Source: Microplitis mediator
Lineage: Eukaryota; Arthropoda; Insecta; Hymenoptera; Braconidae
NCBI RefSeq assembly: GCF_029852145.1
Contig: NC_079970.1
Coordinates: 9,915,662 to 9,979,661, forward strand
Reading direction: 5' to 3'
Length of the DNA: 64,000 nt
The position numbers were made by a program, and so were the translations under genes. How positions within the stretch are numbered: position 1 is the first letter of the stretch; each line of letters starts with the position of its first letter. This document shows positions 1 to 12,262 of this stretch, piece by piece. A model generated the notes under the pieces. It was not told the origin of the DNA, did not search any database, and was given only the letters and a program-made list of their open reading frames with translations.

Positions 1-357
1 ATACATAACAAATCCAAACACTAGAGCAATCCAAGCGCCCATTTATTGCAGATTTTGATAAGCAATTTTCGAATGAGAAGAAGTTTCTACCGTTTACTGA
101 CTCATAAGTTATATAGATTTCGTGTAAGTTTACAAGCTTTTAAATTAAAATATATATCATATATGAGTTAATGTAAGCTTTAGTATGAATAAAAAAATAT
201 TTTCAGATTATATAAAGAAACATCAGCAAGAGAAAGTATACATTGATTAAGTAAAGCACAGGAAAGTGAAGAAAAGGAGACGTGTGATACTTCAGGAAAT
301 ATTGTTTTTTTAATAGTAAACTCCAACTTTGTTGATGAAATGGCTATAAAGCAATTA
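1..357. other. Left edge, no supported gene
   Basis: AT-rich sequence downstream of the minus-strand THAP gene. On the plus strand an open frame runs from 9 to a stop at 105-107 and could be the last exon of a gene entering from the left, but it is only about 32 codons and matches nothing I recognise. No transposase catalytic sequence that would continue the THAP gene is readable on the minus strand. Confidence 0.3.
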
Positions 358-3021
358 TCAAACTGTGATTAGTAATACTTGAAACAAAATGCTGAAGGTA
401 TTTGTTAGATACAATCCCGCATGAATTTTGTGTAATGTGATGGCTATAATACCCCGTTTTTGATACTCTTCCATACGTGAACCTTTAAGTTTTAGTGTGT
501 CGAAGACGGCTTTAGGGAAACCGAACGCGCTATCTAGTTTTTGAATATACCGATTCAAAGTGTCTTTACAAGGAAGCGGAAGAATTTCTTTTTTTCGAAT
601 CTGATCATATAATGCACTGCCTTTAATTCGCATTAAGAGACATTCGTATACCCACTCAGTCGAATATCGGCGCTGTTTAGCGTTAGTCGCTTTCGCCGCA
701 TTGAAACAAGTACGCACAGCTTCTTGCTGTAGAGGTGGTAAATCCGAAATTTTTTTTAATAATGTTGTTTCTTCTAAAGCGGCACAATCGTCTTTCATTT
801 TCAAAAGATTACTTTTTAAAGTTTCATTCTAAATTAAGGAAAGTCAAGTATCTTAACAACCAAATATTAACGAATTATAAAACTAGAATAATGCTCAAAT
901 TTTTATCAATAACAATATTATTAAAAAATATCAATGATAAAAAAAATTAGCGAGCATGATCGAATTAACTGAAAAAGCTGAAATATGCGACTTATTTTTC
1001 ATTGAACATTAAACTTAATTTATGTTTGCGACAATATATTGAGTTTAAAATCGACATTTCGGATAAATATTGAATCTTCTATAATGTGTACTTTTTACGA
1101 AATGATTACCAATAACATGTATAATGAAGTTGCAGTGTTTTGTACTTTGTTTAAGAAAAACATTAGATAGATGTATATAAAAACCTGAAAACAATTTAAA
1201 GACAACGACAACTAAAGAATTATATGATTGCTAGAGTGCAAGAGTGAGACACAAAAGATTGTAATAAAAGGAAAATTATTAATGTTAAAATTTTTTGATG
1301 ATAACAAAGCATTTAAATCCTGATATAGATATTATAGCAATGTCAGATTTACATGTTAAATTACTTAAAATTATTCATACAAATTTCTTAAGACTCTAAA
1401 GTTTTTATTTATGATTTATAAAAAAACAATTAAGCCAACAGTAATTATCAATAGAAGAATTTAACCACTGCGAAATCAATAGTCATAAAATTTTAGTTCT
1501 AAGATGTTATCAGATAAAAAACATCTATTTCTTGGAAATTAACATTTCAACATAATATTAATGAGACAAATACAAACAATTGATATACCTTTTCACTGAG
1601 ACGTCTTATTTTTTTTTTCTCTAAAACCAATTCAATCTTTTTACTATTATATAATCCCTTAAAATCTTTACTTTGTTTATTATTCCGGTTTTGTATATTT
1701 TGTCTTGCTTGTCGACAAGCAATGCATCGGTATAGTGGCATTTTTTTCTTATATTCATCAGATGACAGAATACCTTTACAACCAGATGAAACTCTTAAAA
1801 TTAAAAAAATTTTTTATTTAATGGCTTCAAAATTTGGCTGTATTTCATAATGAATCCATTAAATAAAAATTTATTAAACAACAAATAAGATTACTTGTTT
1901 TCATTATATCCGGTTCCACTGCAAAAATAATAATTTTCAGCTTTATTTAAAATTTCCCAAACAGTTTCGATTTGTGGAATTTCTTCAGATAAATCGATAC
2001 ATACGTCTGTACACGCATTTACAATCTAGAAAATAAAATATAAAAGTTAGTAAAATAATACGGCTGTTTTAAAACTTTCTAATAATAAATTGAAATAACT
2101 TACTGTAACTGTTAAATCGTTTTTTATTTTTAGATGACATTTAAGTTTGAAACAAGTTGAATCTAAATACGATAGTATTATAGTTTGGTTATGATCAAAC
2201 GTCCAACTCCAATTCCTTGGTAAAGGTTTCACTTCTAATGCATTATAAATATCATGTACAGATAACTGCTGATCATTATTATTTTTAAGTTCTACATTAC
2301 AATTTCCAGAAATTAATAAGACACTTTCACTGTTTGATACAGAATTATCACTTGGGTAATGAACACTACTCATGCCATTATTGTTTATATTACTCCTATT
2401 TTCATTATCAACAACATTATTCAATAATATAGGATCATCTACGATAGAAGTAGTTAAAATATAATCTTGCCAAAAAAGATCAGCATATTTTATAGCGTTT
2501 ACATTTTCTAAATTATTGACAACAGGCTGTATTAATAAGGAATTATTTTCTTGAAGGACATCAACGTTGACTTCGTCATCAACAATGTCCATAGAATTGA
2601 TAACTGATAAATTATCATTATCGCAGCCACTATCATAACATTGATTTACATTTAAGTGAGGTATTGCACCTGGTTTTATTGTAGCTCTGCACCTGTCAGA
2701 TACAAAAACATTTCCATCTGGTAACGTTGTGCTATCTAACTTAATAATATCAGTTTTTTTAAAATGTAATTCACAAACACAGTTTGTTGATTTCAACTCT
2801 TGGCCAATTGCTGTGCTCCATTTTTCCAGTAAGTCTGGCTTCTTTTTTTGAGAAAAAAATGATTAACAAAATAATTGAAAATAAATTGGCGTAATTTTTT
2901 TTTTGAGGTTACTTACCTTTGGCACTTTGAATAAGCGATGTTTTCGTAAATGTAAAATATTTTTGTCTTCTTGCACTTTACGACCACTTAAACAACCATT
3001 TACTACACAACACCGTCCCAT
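358..3021 (-). CDS. THAP zinc-finger protein fused to the N-terminal half of a P-element/THAP9-like transposase
   Basis: Five exons can be joined on the minus strand: 3021-2917, 2841-2104, 2025-1895, 1793-1589 and 828-358, giving about 549 residues with no internal stop. Exon 1 and the start of exon 2 form a C2CH THAP finger: Cys5, Cys10, the conserved Trp43, Cys58, His61, then the KPGAIP motif. Residues about 80-280 are acidic and Asn/Ser-rich. Exons 3-4 carry Cys pairs (SGCKG, RCIACR) and a basic coiled-coil-like stretch. Exon 5 is clearly the helix-turn-helix part of P-element/THAP9 transposases (LPPLQQEAVRTCFNAAK, RRYSTEWVYECLLMRIKG, ILPLP). The frame then loses family resemblance near MEEYQKRGII and stops at 358, where the catalytic domain should begin. 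THAP proteins bind DNA; whether this is a domesticated repressor-like gene or a decaying transposon is unresolved. A short intron near the 3' end is possible. Confidence 0.7.
829..1588 (-). other. Intron 4 of the THAP/P-element-like gene
   Basis: This 760-bp stretch lies between donor AAG/GTATAT (exon end 1589) and acceptor TTTAG/AAT (exon start 828). Both flanking exons are in phase 0 and joining them keeps the coiled-coil region continuous. It is plain AT-rich sequence without further recognisable coding or repeat structure. Confidence 0.5.
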
Positions 3022-3514
3022 TATTTTAATTGTTTATAAAAAAAAACAATTTTTATATCACAAATTGAACAATGGCAGAAATTATCAACTATCAGTTTCA
3101 ATCTAAAATAATAATAATAATTCAGTACGTTGGAGTTCGGACTGCTGCTAGTGGCGAAAATAAGAACTATGATCTCTACACTTTTTTGAGGACGTAGAAA
3201 CGGACGAATCGCCTATACCGTTCGGTCTCCTGTTATCTATTCTTCATGAATATAGTATTCAAAACAACCTAAAAAAGATGACAGAAGTTAGAGCATGCGC
3301 GTATATTCCATTTTTAGATATCGAACGCCTTATTTATTTTACCGATGGAGGCTATAGAGGATAGTAACTCTACCCTCCATAATTTTACTCTATAGTGAAA
3401 AAATCTTAACCTCTTTGGCTTAAAATTAAAAAAAAACGTGGAAACACCGTGTTATTAGTATTGACAATTAAATAACTTGTATGATTGTTTACATATTTAT
3501 GAATTTAAAAAAAA
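3022..3514. promoter_or_regulatory. Shared divergent promoter region, THAP gene and DDX10
   Basis: The start codons of the minus-strand THAP gene (3021) and plus-strand DDX10 (3515) are 493 bp apart and point away from each other, so both promoters and 5' UTRs must lie here. The middle (about 3130-3300) is less AT-rich than its surroundings. I see no convincing TATA box. Confidence 0.45.
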
Positions 3515-6500
3515 ATGGCTAAACTTTCGAATAAGCACAGGAAAAAAACAAAAATAATAATTAAAAAAAATTCAAAGCCTGAAACTATTTTAATTAAACA
3601 ACTCACGGCTAAGTATAATAAGGTAATTATTTGATTTAAATAATTTACTAAATTTATAATTTTTAAAATATATAAATTTTAACTTTTAAATTGTTTAAAT
3701 AAAACAATAAACTTTTATCAATAAATTTAAAATTTGCGTAACGTAAGTATTTTATCATACTTCAATGTATGTTTTACAATTAAATAATTATTGGAGCGGA
3801 TTTATCATAACATATACTTAATTATTCATAATTAATTTATAAATTATTAGTTTAGTTAGTGTTTATTACTATTTATGATATTGATATAATTGCAAAATAT
3901 CAATATATGATTGTAGATTGATGAAGCAAATATTAAAACGTTTTCTGACCTACCATTATCGGAACAAACACAAAAAGGATTGGCTGAAAATGGCTACAAA
4001 GTACCATCGGACATTCAAAGACAATGTATTGGTGTAGCACTTCAAGGGAAGGATATTTTAGGTGCTGCAAAAACTGGTAGTGGAAAAACTCTTGCTTTTC
4101 TTATTCCGGTATGTATCTTAACAGCAAATTTAACTTGTGGCTCCGAATACATTCTGCTTTCAACTCTGCTCTAAAACAATAATATTAAATCAAGATTTGT
4201 ACTCGGAGCAAGAAGCCGAACTTTTCGAAATATTTATAAGTTTTTCAATATTCGATTTGGATTTTGAATTTAAAATTTTAAATTCACATAAAACCGGCTT
4301 TTATCATGCAGAAGCTGATTGCACAGATGTAATTGAACACAGAATTCGTTAACACATATCAAAATTGTACAGAGACTGTTCTTACAGATATGAATTGCAC
4401 AAACGTAATTATTATTTTACTTATTACAATTAGGTGTGAATATATTTATACAATTAGAAAAATAATAATTAAGTTTGTGTGATGAAATAATAAGTGCAAT
4501 CTATATCTGTGCAATTTTAATGTGTGTTGACAAATTTTATGATAGAGACCGGTCCTCCACATGTGATAAATTATAAAAAAATTATCTACAATATTTACCA
4601 ATAATTTATTTACGAATAATTGAAACTTTAAATTATTTGATTCGATTATTTTAACTTGATAATTATTTGCATAGAACTAATATTGTATAAATTAATGAAA
4701 TATATACTATAATAAATTGGTAAAATCATAGCGAGGTGGACAATAAGTCAAAATTATAATTCAATTTTGAGCATTCATTGGACGTTTTGTCCCTTTATTG
4801 GAACTTCTTCAGCAACTTAAACGAGTCATTATAAATGATTTACAAAAATTATATAAATAAACAAAACAATTAATTATACAATCACATAGTACAACATAAC
4901 CAATCAAAAATATGATCACATCCTACCTTGATCATATAAATTCTATCGTCTACTAGATGTTTTTGAGACATACGTCATTTTGTTTAATGATATTAATTAC
5001 AATAAATAAATAACAATTAAATAAAATAAAGATAAACTCCAATTCATGTGACACTCAATTCATATACTCTCAACTAGTGTATAATAATCAAGGCATAATA
5101 TATTAATGTTGATATTTATAAATTGCAGTTTTCTCAATTATCTGTCCAAGTCTCAATTATCTGTTTATTTATATAATTTTTGTAAATCATTTATAATGAC
5201 TTGTTTTAGTTGCTGAAGAAGTCCCAATAAAGGGACGAAACCGTCCAATATATGGTCAAAATTAAATTCTAATTTTGAATTATTGTCCACCTCCCTATGA
5301 TTTTACCATTTTATTAAGTTGATCTGGACACGATTTTAAATTAATATATATACTATAATAATTATTAATATTTTCAGGTAATTGAATGTTTGTATCGTGA
5401 ACAATGGTCAGCATTGGATGGACCAGGTGCATTGATAATAACTCCTACACGAGAATTAGCTTATCAAATTTTTGAGACTTTGAGAAAAATAGGAAAATAT
5501 CATAATTTTTCCGCTAGTTTAATTATCGGTGGCAAAGATTTGAAATTAGAAAGAAATCGTTTAGAACGTTGTAACATTATTATTGGTACTCCAGGAAGAA
5601 TTCTTCAACACATGAATGAAAATGCTGGATTGAGTTTTGATAACATGAAAATACTTGTTTTGGATGAAGCTGATAGATGTTTAGATTTTACTTTTCAAAA
5701 AAGTATTGATGCTATTATTGAATTTCTACCAGAAGAAAGACAATCATTATTATTCTCAGCTACTCAAACTAAAAAAGTTAAAGATTTAGCTAGATTAAGT
5801 TTAGAACACCCAGTTTATATTTCAATTCATGAACACACAAAATATGTTACGCCAGAAAATTTAAGACAAAATTATGCTGTTTGTAATATAAATGATAAAT
5901 TAGCAATGCTTTGGTCGTTTCTTAAACAACATCAAAATCAAAAAATTATTGTATTCTTTTCAACTTGTAAACAAACAAAATATATGTATGAAGCTTTCTG
6001 TAAATTGAGACCAGGAATTGCTTTAACAGCACTTTATGGTAGAATTCATCAATTAAAACGAATGAGTATTTATGAAAAATTTTGTAAAACAAAAAGAGCT
6101 GCACTTTTTGCAACAGATATTGCTTCCCGTGGATTAGGTAAGTAAAATAATATTTAAAGTGTGCCGTAAAGTGATCCCAGCAATTATTCTGCGTCACATA
6201 ATCTCAGATAACTGATCTCACCAACAATTGATTCATTAATACATAATAATATAAACTAACAAAATAAAAGATACAAATAAATGATGTCCTGATTGATGGG
6301 ATTATTTATCGGAGATCAGTTGACATGGAATCATATTTGACACATACGTTTTCGATAAATTTTTATTATACCGATAAAAAAAAATTATTTACTTTTTTTC
6401 TTTAGATTTTCCTGATGTTCATTGGGTAATACAAATGGACTGTCCAGAAGATACTGATCAATATATTCATCGAGTTGGTAGGACAGCACGGTTTCAATCC

Positions 6501-8198
6501 GATGGTCAATCTCTTTTAGTTTTATTACCTAAAGAATTGAAAATGGTTGATAAACTTATTGAAAGAAAAATTCCGATAAAGAAAATCAAGTAACGTAAAT
6601 TAAATTTTAATTATCTAAAAGTATAATTTAAATAATAATAAAAAATATTTTTCTATTTTAGTATTTCAGAAAATTATCTATTTTCTCCGCATCGAAAACT
6701 TGAATCATTTCTTGCAAGAGATGTAGAACTTAACCAGTCAGCTAAAAGAGCCTTTCAGTCTTATATTAAATCAGTAGATCACATGAAAGATAAAGAAGTA
6801 TTCGATGTCAAGTCATTAGACACCGATGCATATGCTATGTAATTAAATTTATTTCTTTATTAAAATTTTAATAAATTTTTTATTTTTTAATTATTTAATG
6901 ACAAATATTAATTTTAATACAGATCGTTGGGTTTGGCTATTGCTCCTAAAATCCGAATAAAAAAAAAAGAAAATAAAAATAAATCTAATAAAATAGAAGA
7001 CAAATTATCAGCAGATAAATCTAATGACGATACAAAAGAAAATGATAATAATGAAGAAGACAACGAAGAAAGTAGTGATGAATACGAAAATTTATCAACA
7101 AAAAATGATAGAAAAATAAATAATTCAATTAATCATGGTAATTGTTAATAAAAAAAAAAGTTAATATTTTAATGTAATAATGTATAATTAATTTTATTTA
7201 TTTATTATAGATGATAGTGATAATGATGATGACTTCTTGACAATAAAGAAAAAAAACGTTCAGATTGAAGACGGTGATCCTGATGAATTTGCAGAAGATT
7301 TTAATGATACACCAATTGATATTCACATAAAGTCAAAGAAAAAAAAAGTTATTACTAAAGCCGCTGCTGCGAAAAAAATTCTTCATAAAAAAATTATTCC
7401 CAACAAAAAGACAATATTTGATGAAGAAGGAAAGGTGATAAGGATTTATCATTATTTTTATTATGTCAATATTGTTATTTAAATGATAATATTTGAATAT
7501 ATATAATTATCTTATATCTTACATAAACACTATAAAGCAATATATATATACATATATATATAGATTAATGAAATAAAATATTTTTTTTTTCTTATCAGGA
7601 AGTAATTGATGCGACAAAATCGAAAGTATCCGAGCTTGCAAAGCAACATGAAAATACGGATGTTTCAGGAATCGATATTGAATTATCGAAAAAAATATTA
7701 CGTGAAGAAGATAAAATTGATAAACAACGATTTAGAGAAAAAGTTAAAGAAAAACATCGGGAATTAAAGCGTAAACTGAAAGAACTAAAAAATAAAAAAG
7801 ATAGTGATGAAGAAGATGAGACATCATATCATGAAGAAAATAAACGAATTACGGATGACAGTGAAAGTGAATTCGAATCTGATGGTCCAGATGTATCATT
7901 TTTACCTGATCCTGATAAGATTTATGGTCCCAAAAAAGATTCAAATGATGATGAAGACGATGAATCTGATGAGCAGCCTATTCACCGGTAAATAAATAAA
8001 TTTAAATAATTGAGTGACATTTAATTAATAGACCAAGCAAATAATAAATAATAATTTTTTTTTTAATTCAGCAGAGCGCCGAAACGAAAATTATTGACCC
8101 AAAATGATGTAAAAGAAAAAAGATCTAAATTAAAAATTCCGAAAAATAGCGATTTACTTGCAACAGAGGAATTGGCATTGCAATTATTACATAATTAA
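3515..8198 (+). CDS. DDX10: ATP-dependent RNA helicase DDX10 (Dbp4 orthologue)
   Basis: Nine exons: 3515-3622, 3917-4108, 5378-6137, 6406-6589, 6662-6838, 6923-7137, 7211-7434, 7599-7987 and 8072-8198, about 791 residues. The DEAD-box core is complete: Q motif (FSDLPLSEQ), motif I (AAKTGSGKT), Ia (PTRELAYQ), TPGR, motif II (LDEADR), motif III (SAT), motif V (FATDIASRGLDFP, spanning the exon 3/4 junction) and motif VI (HRVGRTAR). A long charged tail with Lys-rich and Asp/Glu-rich blocks follows, as in Dbp4/DDX10. Family members act in the nucleolus, unwinding snoRNA/pre-rRNA duplexes during 18S rRNA maturation. The YAISLGLAIAP segment after the core is typical of DDX10 rather than other DEAD-box families. 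Intron 2 (1.27 kb) holds two inverted-repeat elements. The last exon has a CAGCAG tandem acceptor. Confidence 0.93.
4349..4532. repeat. Small palindromic MITE-like element in DDX10 intron 2
   Basis: The left arm begins GTTAACACATATCAAAATTG at 4349; the right arm ends with its imperfect reverse complement (CAATTTTAATGTGTGTTGAC, to 4532). The arms are about 75 bp each, with mismatches, and nearly meet in the centre. There is no coding capacity. A target duplication could not be fixed. Confidence 0.5.
4714..5313. mobile_element. 600-bp non-autonomous element with 150-bp terminal inverted repeats
   Basis: Arms 4714-4866 and 5161-5313 are reverse complements over about 150 bp with scattered mismatches. 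The outer part includes GGTAAAATCATAG and GAGGTGGACAATAA; the inner part includes CTTCTTCAGCAACT and ATTTACAAAAATTATATAAA. The 290-bp centre has no ORF. This fits a MITE inserted in DDX10 intron 2. Mismatches between arms suggest it is old. Target duplications are not clear in the AT-rich flanks. Confidence 0.7.
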
Positions 8199-8659
8199 AT
8201 TAATATATTAAATTTATTTTATATCATTTTTTATTCTGAATAAATAAATCAAATCATTAAAAAAATGTGTATATTAGTTAAATAAAAGATATCTAAAATA
8301 AATAATAAATAATATTTTTTAATAAATTAATGCTCTTATTTTATCTAAATTAATTAATTAAATGATAATGCGCACATTACAAAGCATTTTGTTATTATTG
8401 ATAATGTATATTAACAAACTGTACAAGAAGAATTGACATTTTTAAATACACGAGTTGACATCTCATGATTAAAATCTACAGAACAACATTATGATACATT
8501 ATTGTATTAATCACATATAATAATTAAATAAATATCAGTTCGAAATAAAGATTATTATATTTCTATACGATTAAAATAAACATTTAACTTTTATAATTAA
8601 TTTTAAAAACAAATGACTAATTTATCATCTGTATTTTTTTTCCTCGACTAATCAAATCT
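8199..8659. other. Convergent 3' region between DDX10 and IDH3G
   Basis: AT-rich, no ORF. The 3' UTRs of both convergent genes must lie here; several AATAAA/TTTATT signals occur just after 8198, for example GAATAAATAAATC near 8237, so tail-to-tail transcript overlap is possible. Confidence 0.5.
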
Positions 8660-9924
8660 TTAATTTACTGCAATTTTAATATGTTTCAAAATACTATCGA
8701 TGACCTCCCGGCTCGTTGCATTACCACCAAGATCAGCTGTGTGAATACCAGAATTAATTGTTTTATTAATGGCAGTTTGAATTATGGTAGCATGTTGTTT
8801 GTGACCAAGATGACGTAACATATCAACAGCAGCATTTAACATTGCTATTGGATTAGCAATATTTTTTCCAGCAATTTTAGCACCAGTATTACGAGTACCA
8901 GGTTCAAAAACAGTATATTGATCACCAAAATTTTTACCAGCAAGTAATCCAGCACCTCCAAGTAGTCCACAAACTACATTAGATACAATTGCGCCATATA
9001 AATTTGTTGTTAAAATAACATCAAATTGGTGAGGATTTGATACAAGTTGCATACATGTATTATCAATAATCATATTATCATGAATAATTTCAGGATAATT
9101 TTTTGCAACTTCTTTTGATACTTCTAAAAACAATCCATCAGAAAGTTTCATAATATTTGCTTTATGAACGGTTGTAACTTTTTTTCTACCATTACGTTTA
9201 GCATACTCAAAAGCATAACGTGCTAAACGTTCAGAATTTGATCTGGTTATGATTTTCATACTTTCAACAACTCCATCAACACTTTCATGTTCCAACATAG
9301 CATACTCTCCTTCAGTATTTTGACGTACTATAACGATGTCAATATTTTTCTGACGTGAATTAACACCCGGATAAGAAACGCAATGAACGACATTTACATA
9401 CAAATCAAGTTCATTACGTAAAGCTACATTACGAGAAAGTACTCCAATTTCTCTACTTCGTGTTTCAATATTACCTTTCAATGCAACTCCATTACGTCTT
9501 ATCGAAGTAATAGCATACTCAAGATCATCATTATTGTCTGCATTTGGATCAATGTCAATGTCTTCAAAGTCAACTGGTACTCCAGCATAGCTGAAAATCT
9601 GAGAAGAAAATTTAATAAAATAATTATTATTAATTGATATTAAAATATTATTATTTAATTTATTATGATCATTATACATATATTTAAATAATTAATCAAT
9701 TATACCTCTTTAACGTAACCCATAAGTTCTGGTCCAATTCCAGCGCCAGGTAACAATGTAACTGTATGACGACCACCGTAATGAGCTTTAGGAATAGGCA
9801 TTACTTTTTTAATAGCTGGTGTTTTATGTTGAATTTCGAATGCAGACAATGATGCCGCGCAACGATGTATTTGCGGTGTAATTGATTTTGATTGAATATA
9901 TCTTACCAAAGAACGTGCAGCCAT
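8660..9924 (-). CDS. IDH3G: Isocitrate dehydrogenase [NAD], gamma-type regulatory subunit, mitochondrial
   Basis: Two exons, 9924-9706 and 9598-8660, encode about 385 residues, near the usual length of about 390. IDH3 converts isocitrate to 2-oxoglutarate in the mitochondrial TCA cycle; the gamma subunit is regulatory in the alpha2-beta-gamma enzyme. The Arg/Ser-rich start (MAARSLVRYIQSKS) is a likely mitochondrial presequence. GGRHTVTLLPGAGIGPELM, GVALKGNIET, QNTEGEYAMLEHESV, VHKANIMKLSDGLF and KNIANPIAML define the isocitrate/isopropylmalate dehydrogenase fold. Gamma rather than alpha or beta is favoured by GGRHTVT at the start and GVPVDFE after the intron. The PGDGIGPE aspartate is Ala here, and the NLYG segment lacks the metal-binding Asp of catalytic alpha subunits, which fits a non-catalytic subunit. 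It is transcribed away from HP1. Confidence 0.9.
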
Positions 9925-11228
9925 TTTTTATTATTTGTTTTATTTATTTGTTAATTAACAATGTATTATATTATATAAACAATAATAAATAATTATTAAA
10001 GACTATGAAAAGTTACTTAAGATACTACTGCTTTAATTATATTAGCAGTGTCTATTTTAACAATAACCCAAAGACCTTGCCAGACACTTTTACTCTTGCG
10101 CTCCATAAAATTATTTTACGTCTGTAGTGGTAAAGAACGAGAACTCGAAAAACCTCCAACATATATAATACTTTTGTAAGTTAATTACAGTTTACTATTT
10201 TACCCATTGGGTAATTGTTGCACACATACTTTTCTTGCAGCGGCTAAGTCCTTTGTCTAAAGTTACTTTTATTTTTTTTTTCCTTCGGTAAGTATCACCT
10301 CGAAAAATAATCACACATTTATTGTAACTCAAGTCTGATTTACAATTAATTTAAATAATTATTATAATTTAAAATAATATTTTTAATTATTTAAAAAATA
10401 ATAATAACACGTATTATACTGTCACGCAATAACATAAAATTTAAATTGTTACGCATGCGTTGATAAATGACGTAATTTCTAGTGAATTTATTTATTTTCT
10501 TAGTGTAATTAAAGGAAAGATAAAAAATAATTAAAGTTAAAAATGATTAAATAATTAAATTAAATATAAATTTTATGTCGTTTACTAATTAGTTGAAAAA
10601 TTTTTAATAATTTAAAACGATATATATTACTAAATAAATATATTATCATAAATTAAAATGATAAATTTAGGGTATTATTTAACATTAGTGTTGGCAACAT
10701 TGTAATTTTTGCGGCAAGAGACACACCAAGCGAGACGCTAAAACTCATGAAACTGAAACCTGTAAAGTTCCAATCCAGATTCCAGATCAGACAATACACT
10801 TACGGCGTCGTTATTTTGTAAAAAAAAAAAATTCTTCCGTTTATTAATTATTAATAATAATTGTGTATAGTTTATAATATACCAAATAAGTGTTTTTTAT
10901 TTCAAATATTGACTAAAAAAAATTCGTAAGCATTTATTGTTAATAATTTTTAATAATTATATATATATACATATATATATGTTGTGTATGTGTATGTGTA
11001 TATATATATATACATATAAAGTTGGTTGTTGAAAAAAAATTTAGAAGCTTCCCGGCCATTTTACCGCCATTTTGCCCACTCATTAATTCTACATTAGTTA
11101 TCGTTTTTTTTCATTACTAACAATCATTAGTAAATTTAATATTTTCATACCTTTACTATAAATTTTATTATTAAATTTATAAGTATCGTTTATTTTAATA
11201 TTCACCAATAGTATCAAGTTTTACAACA
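9925..11228. promoter_or_regulatory. Divergent intergenic region, IDH3G and HP1
   Basis: This 1.3-kb region separates two outward-pointing genes and must contain both promoters and 5' UTRs. A less AT-rich island at 10690-10815 (GCGGCAAGAGACACACC...) lies about 450 bp before the HP1 start and may be its promoter or 5' exon. A short TA/TG alternating tract sits at about 10958-11010. No other gene is visible. Confidence 0.4.
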
Positions 11229-12262
11229 ATGAAAAAAGTTCAAGTAAGATATTTTTTTTTTTTTTTTTTCTAAATTCACCGGTTATTCATTTGTTTCCGC
11301 GTTGTTGGTTATGAATATAGCTTTTAATTTGTCGGAAAATAATATTAAATTAAACTTTTAGCAGTATTGTAATTTTTATGTGTCCTGTAGTTAGTATACA
11401 GTAATCATTTATTTTGTATTTACATACTTACAATTATATATAAATATATTTTTTTTGTTGAATTTTATTTCTCAATTATTTTTTTTTCTTTCATATTTAG
11501 AAAAGAATGAGCAAGTCCAAGGAATCTCCATCTTCTGACAACGAGGCTGAAGAAGAATTCAGCGTAGAGAAAGTTCTGGATAGACGAGTTGTTAAGGGCA
11601 AGGTATATTTTCGTTAATATTTGATAAAATTAAATTATAAATTTTATTTTGTTTATTTATATAAATTAATACATTTTGGTAATTTTTAATTTTTTAGGTT
11701 GAGTATTTTCTTAAATGGAAAGGTTACTCAAACGATGAAAACACATGGGAACCCGAAGAAAACTTGGATTGCCCTGACTTGATCGCCCAATTTGAGGAAC
11801 AACGAAAAAAGAAAGAAGCTGCTGCCAGTAACAAACGGCATGAAGAAAAAGATTCAAAAAAACGAAAAAGTTCAAGTACTCCGACACCAACTCACGCCAA
11901 AAAAAAGATGACAGATGACAAGGATAAAAAACCTGAAGGTATGTTTATTTATACATAACTAAATAAATAAATATAAAAAGTTAAAAGTTATAAATTTTAT
12001 TTTTTCTTATTTTATTTCAATTTTTTTTTTTTTAGGATTTGACAGAAACCTTGAACCTGAACGTATCATCGGTGCCACTGATTCAAGTGGAGAACTTATG
12101 TTCCTTATGAAGTGGAAAGGTACGGAGGATGCTGACCTAGTCGCAGCACGTGTTGCAAATGAAAGGTGTCCACAAATTGTCATTAAATTTTACGAAGAAA
12201 GACTAACATGGCATAGCCCGACGCATGATGAAGAGGGTTCCAACAAACCTGATCCTGAGTAG
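11229..12262 (+). CDS. HP1: Heterochromatin protein 1 (chromodomain + chromoshadow domain)
   Basis: Four exons: 11229-11243, 11501-11602, 11698-11938 and 12036-12262, 194 residues. After a short Ser/acidic start, the chromodomain reads EEFSVEKVLDRRVVKGKVEY then FLKWKGYSNDENTWEPEENL (about residues 20-70). The methyl-lysine cage is Phe (often Tyr in HP1), Trp and Tyr. A Lys-rich hinge (KKRKSSSTPTPTHAKKK) follows, then a chromoshadow domain (GFDRNLEPERIIGATDSSGE, MKWKGTEDADLV, CPQIVIKFYEERLTW) that mediates dimerisation and binding of PxVxL partners. HP1 binds H3K9-methylated nucleosomes. The 5-codon first exon starts in a good context (CAACAATGA); an in-frame Met at codon 8 is an alternative start. 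Which HP1 paralogue this is cannot be settled here. Confidence 0.92.

Noticed and set aside
9..107. Short plus-strand open frame at the left edge, possibly a last exon of another gene
   Set aside because: Only about 32 codons, no recognisable family, and the splice context cannot be judged without upstream sequence.
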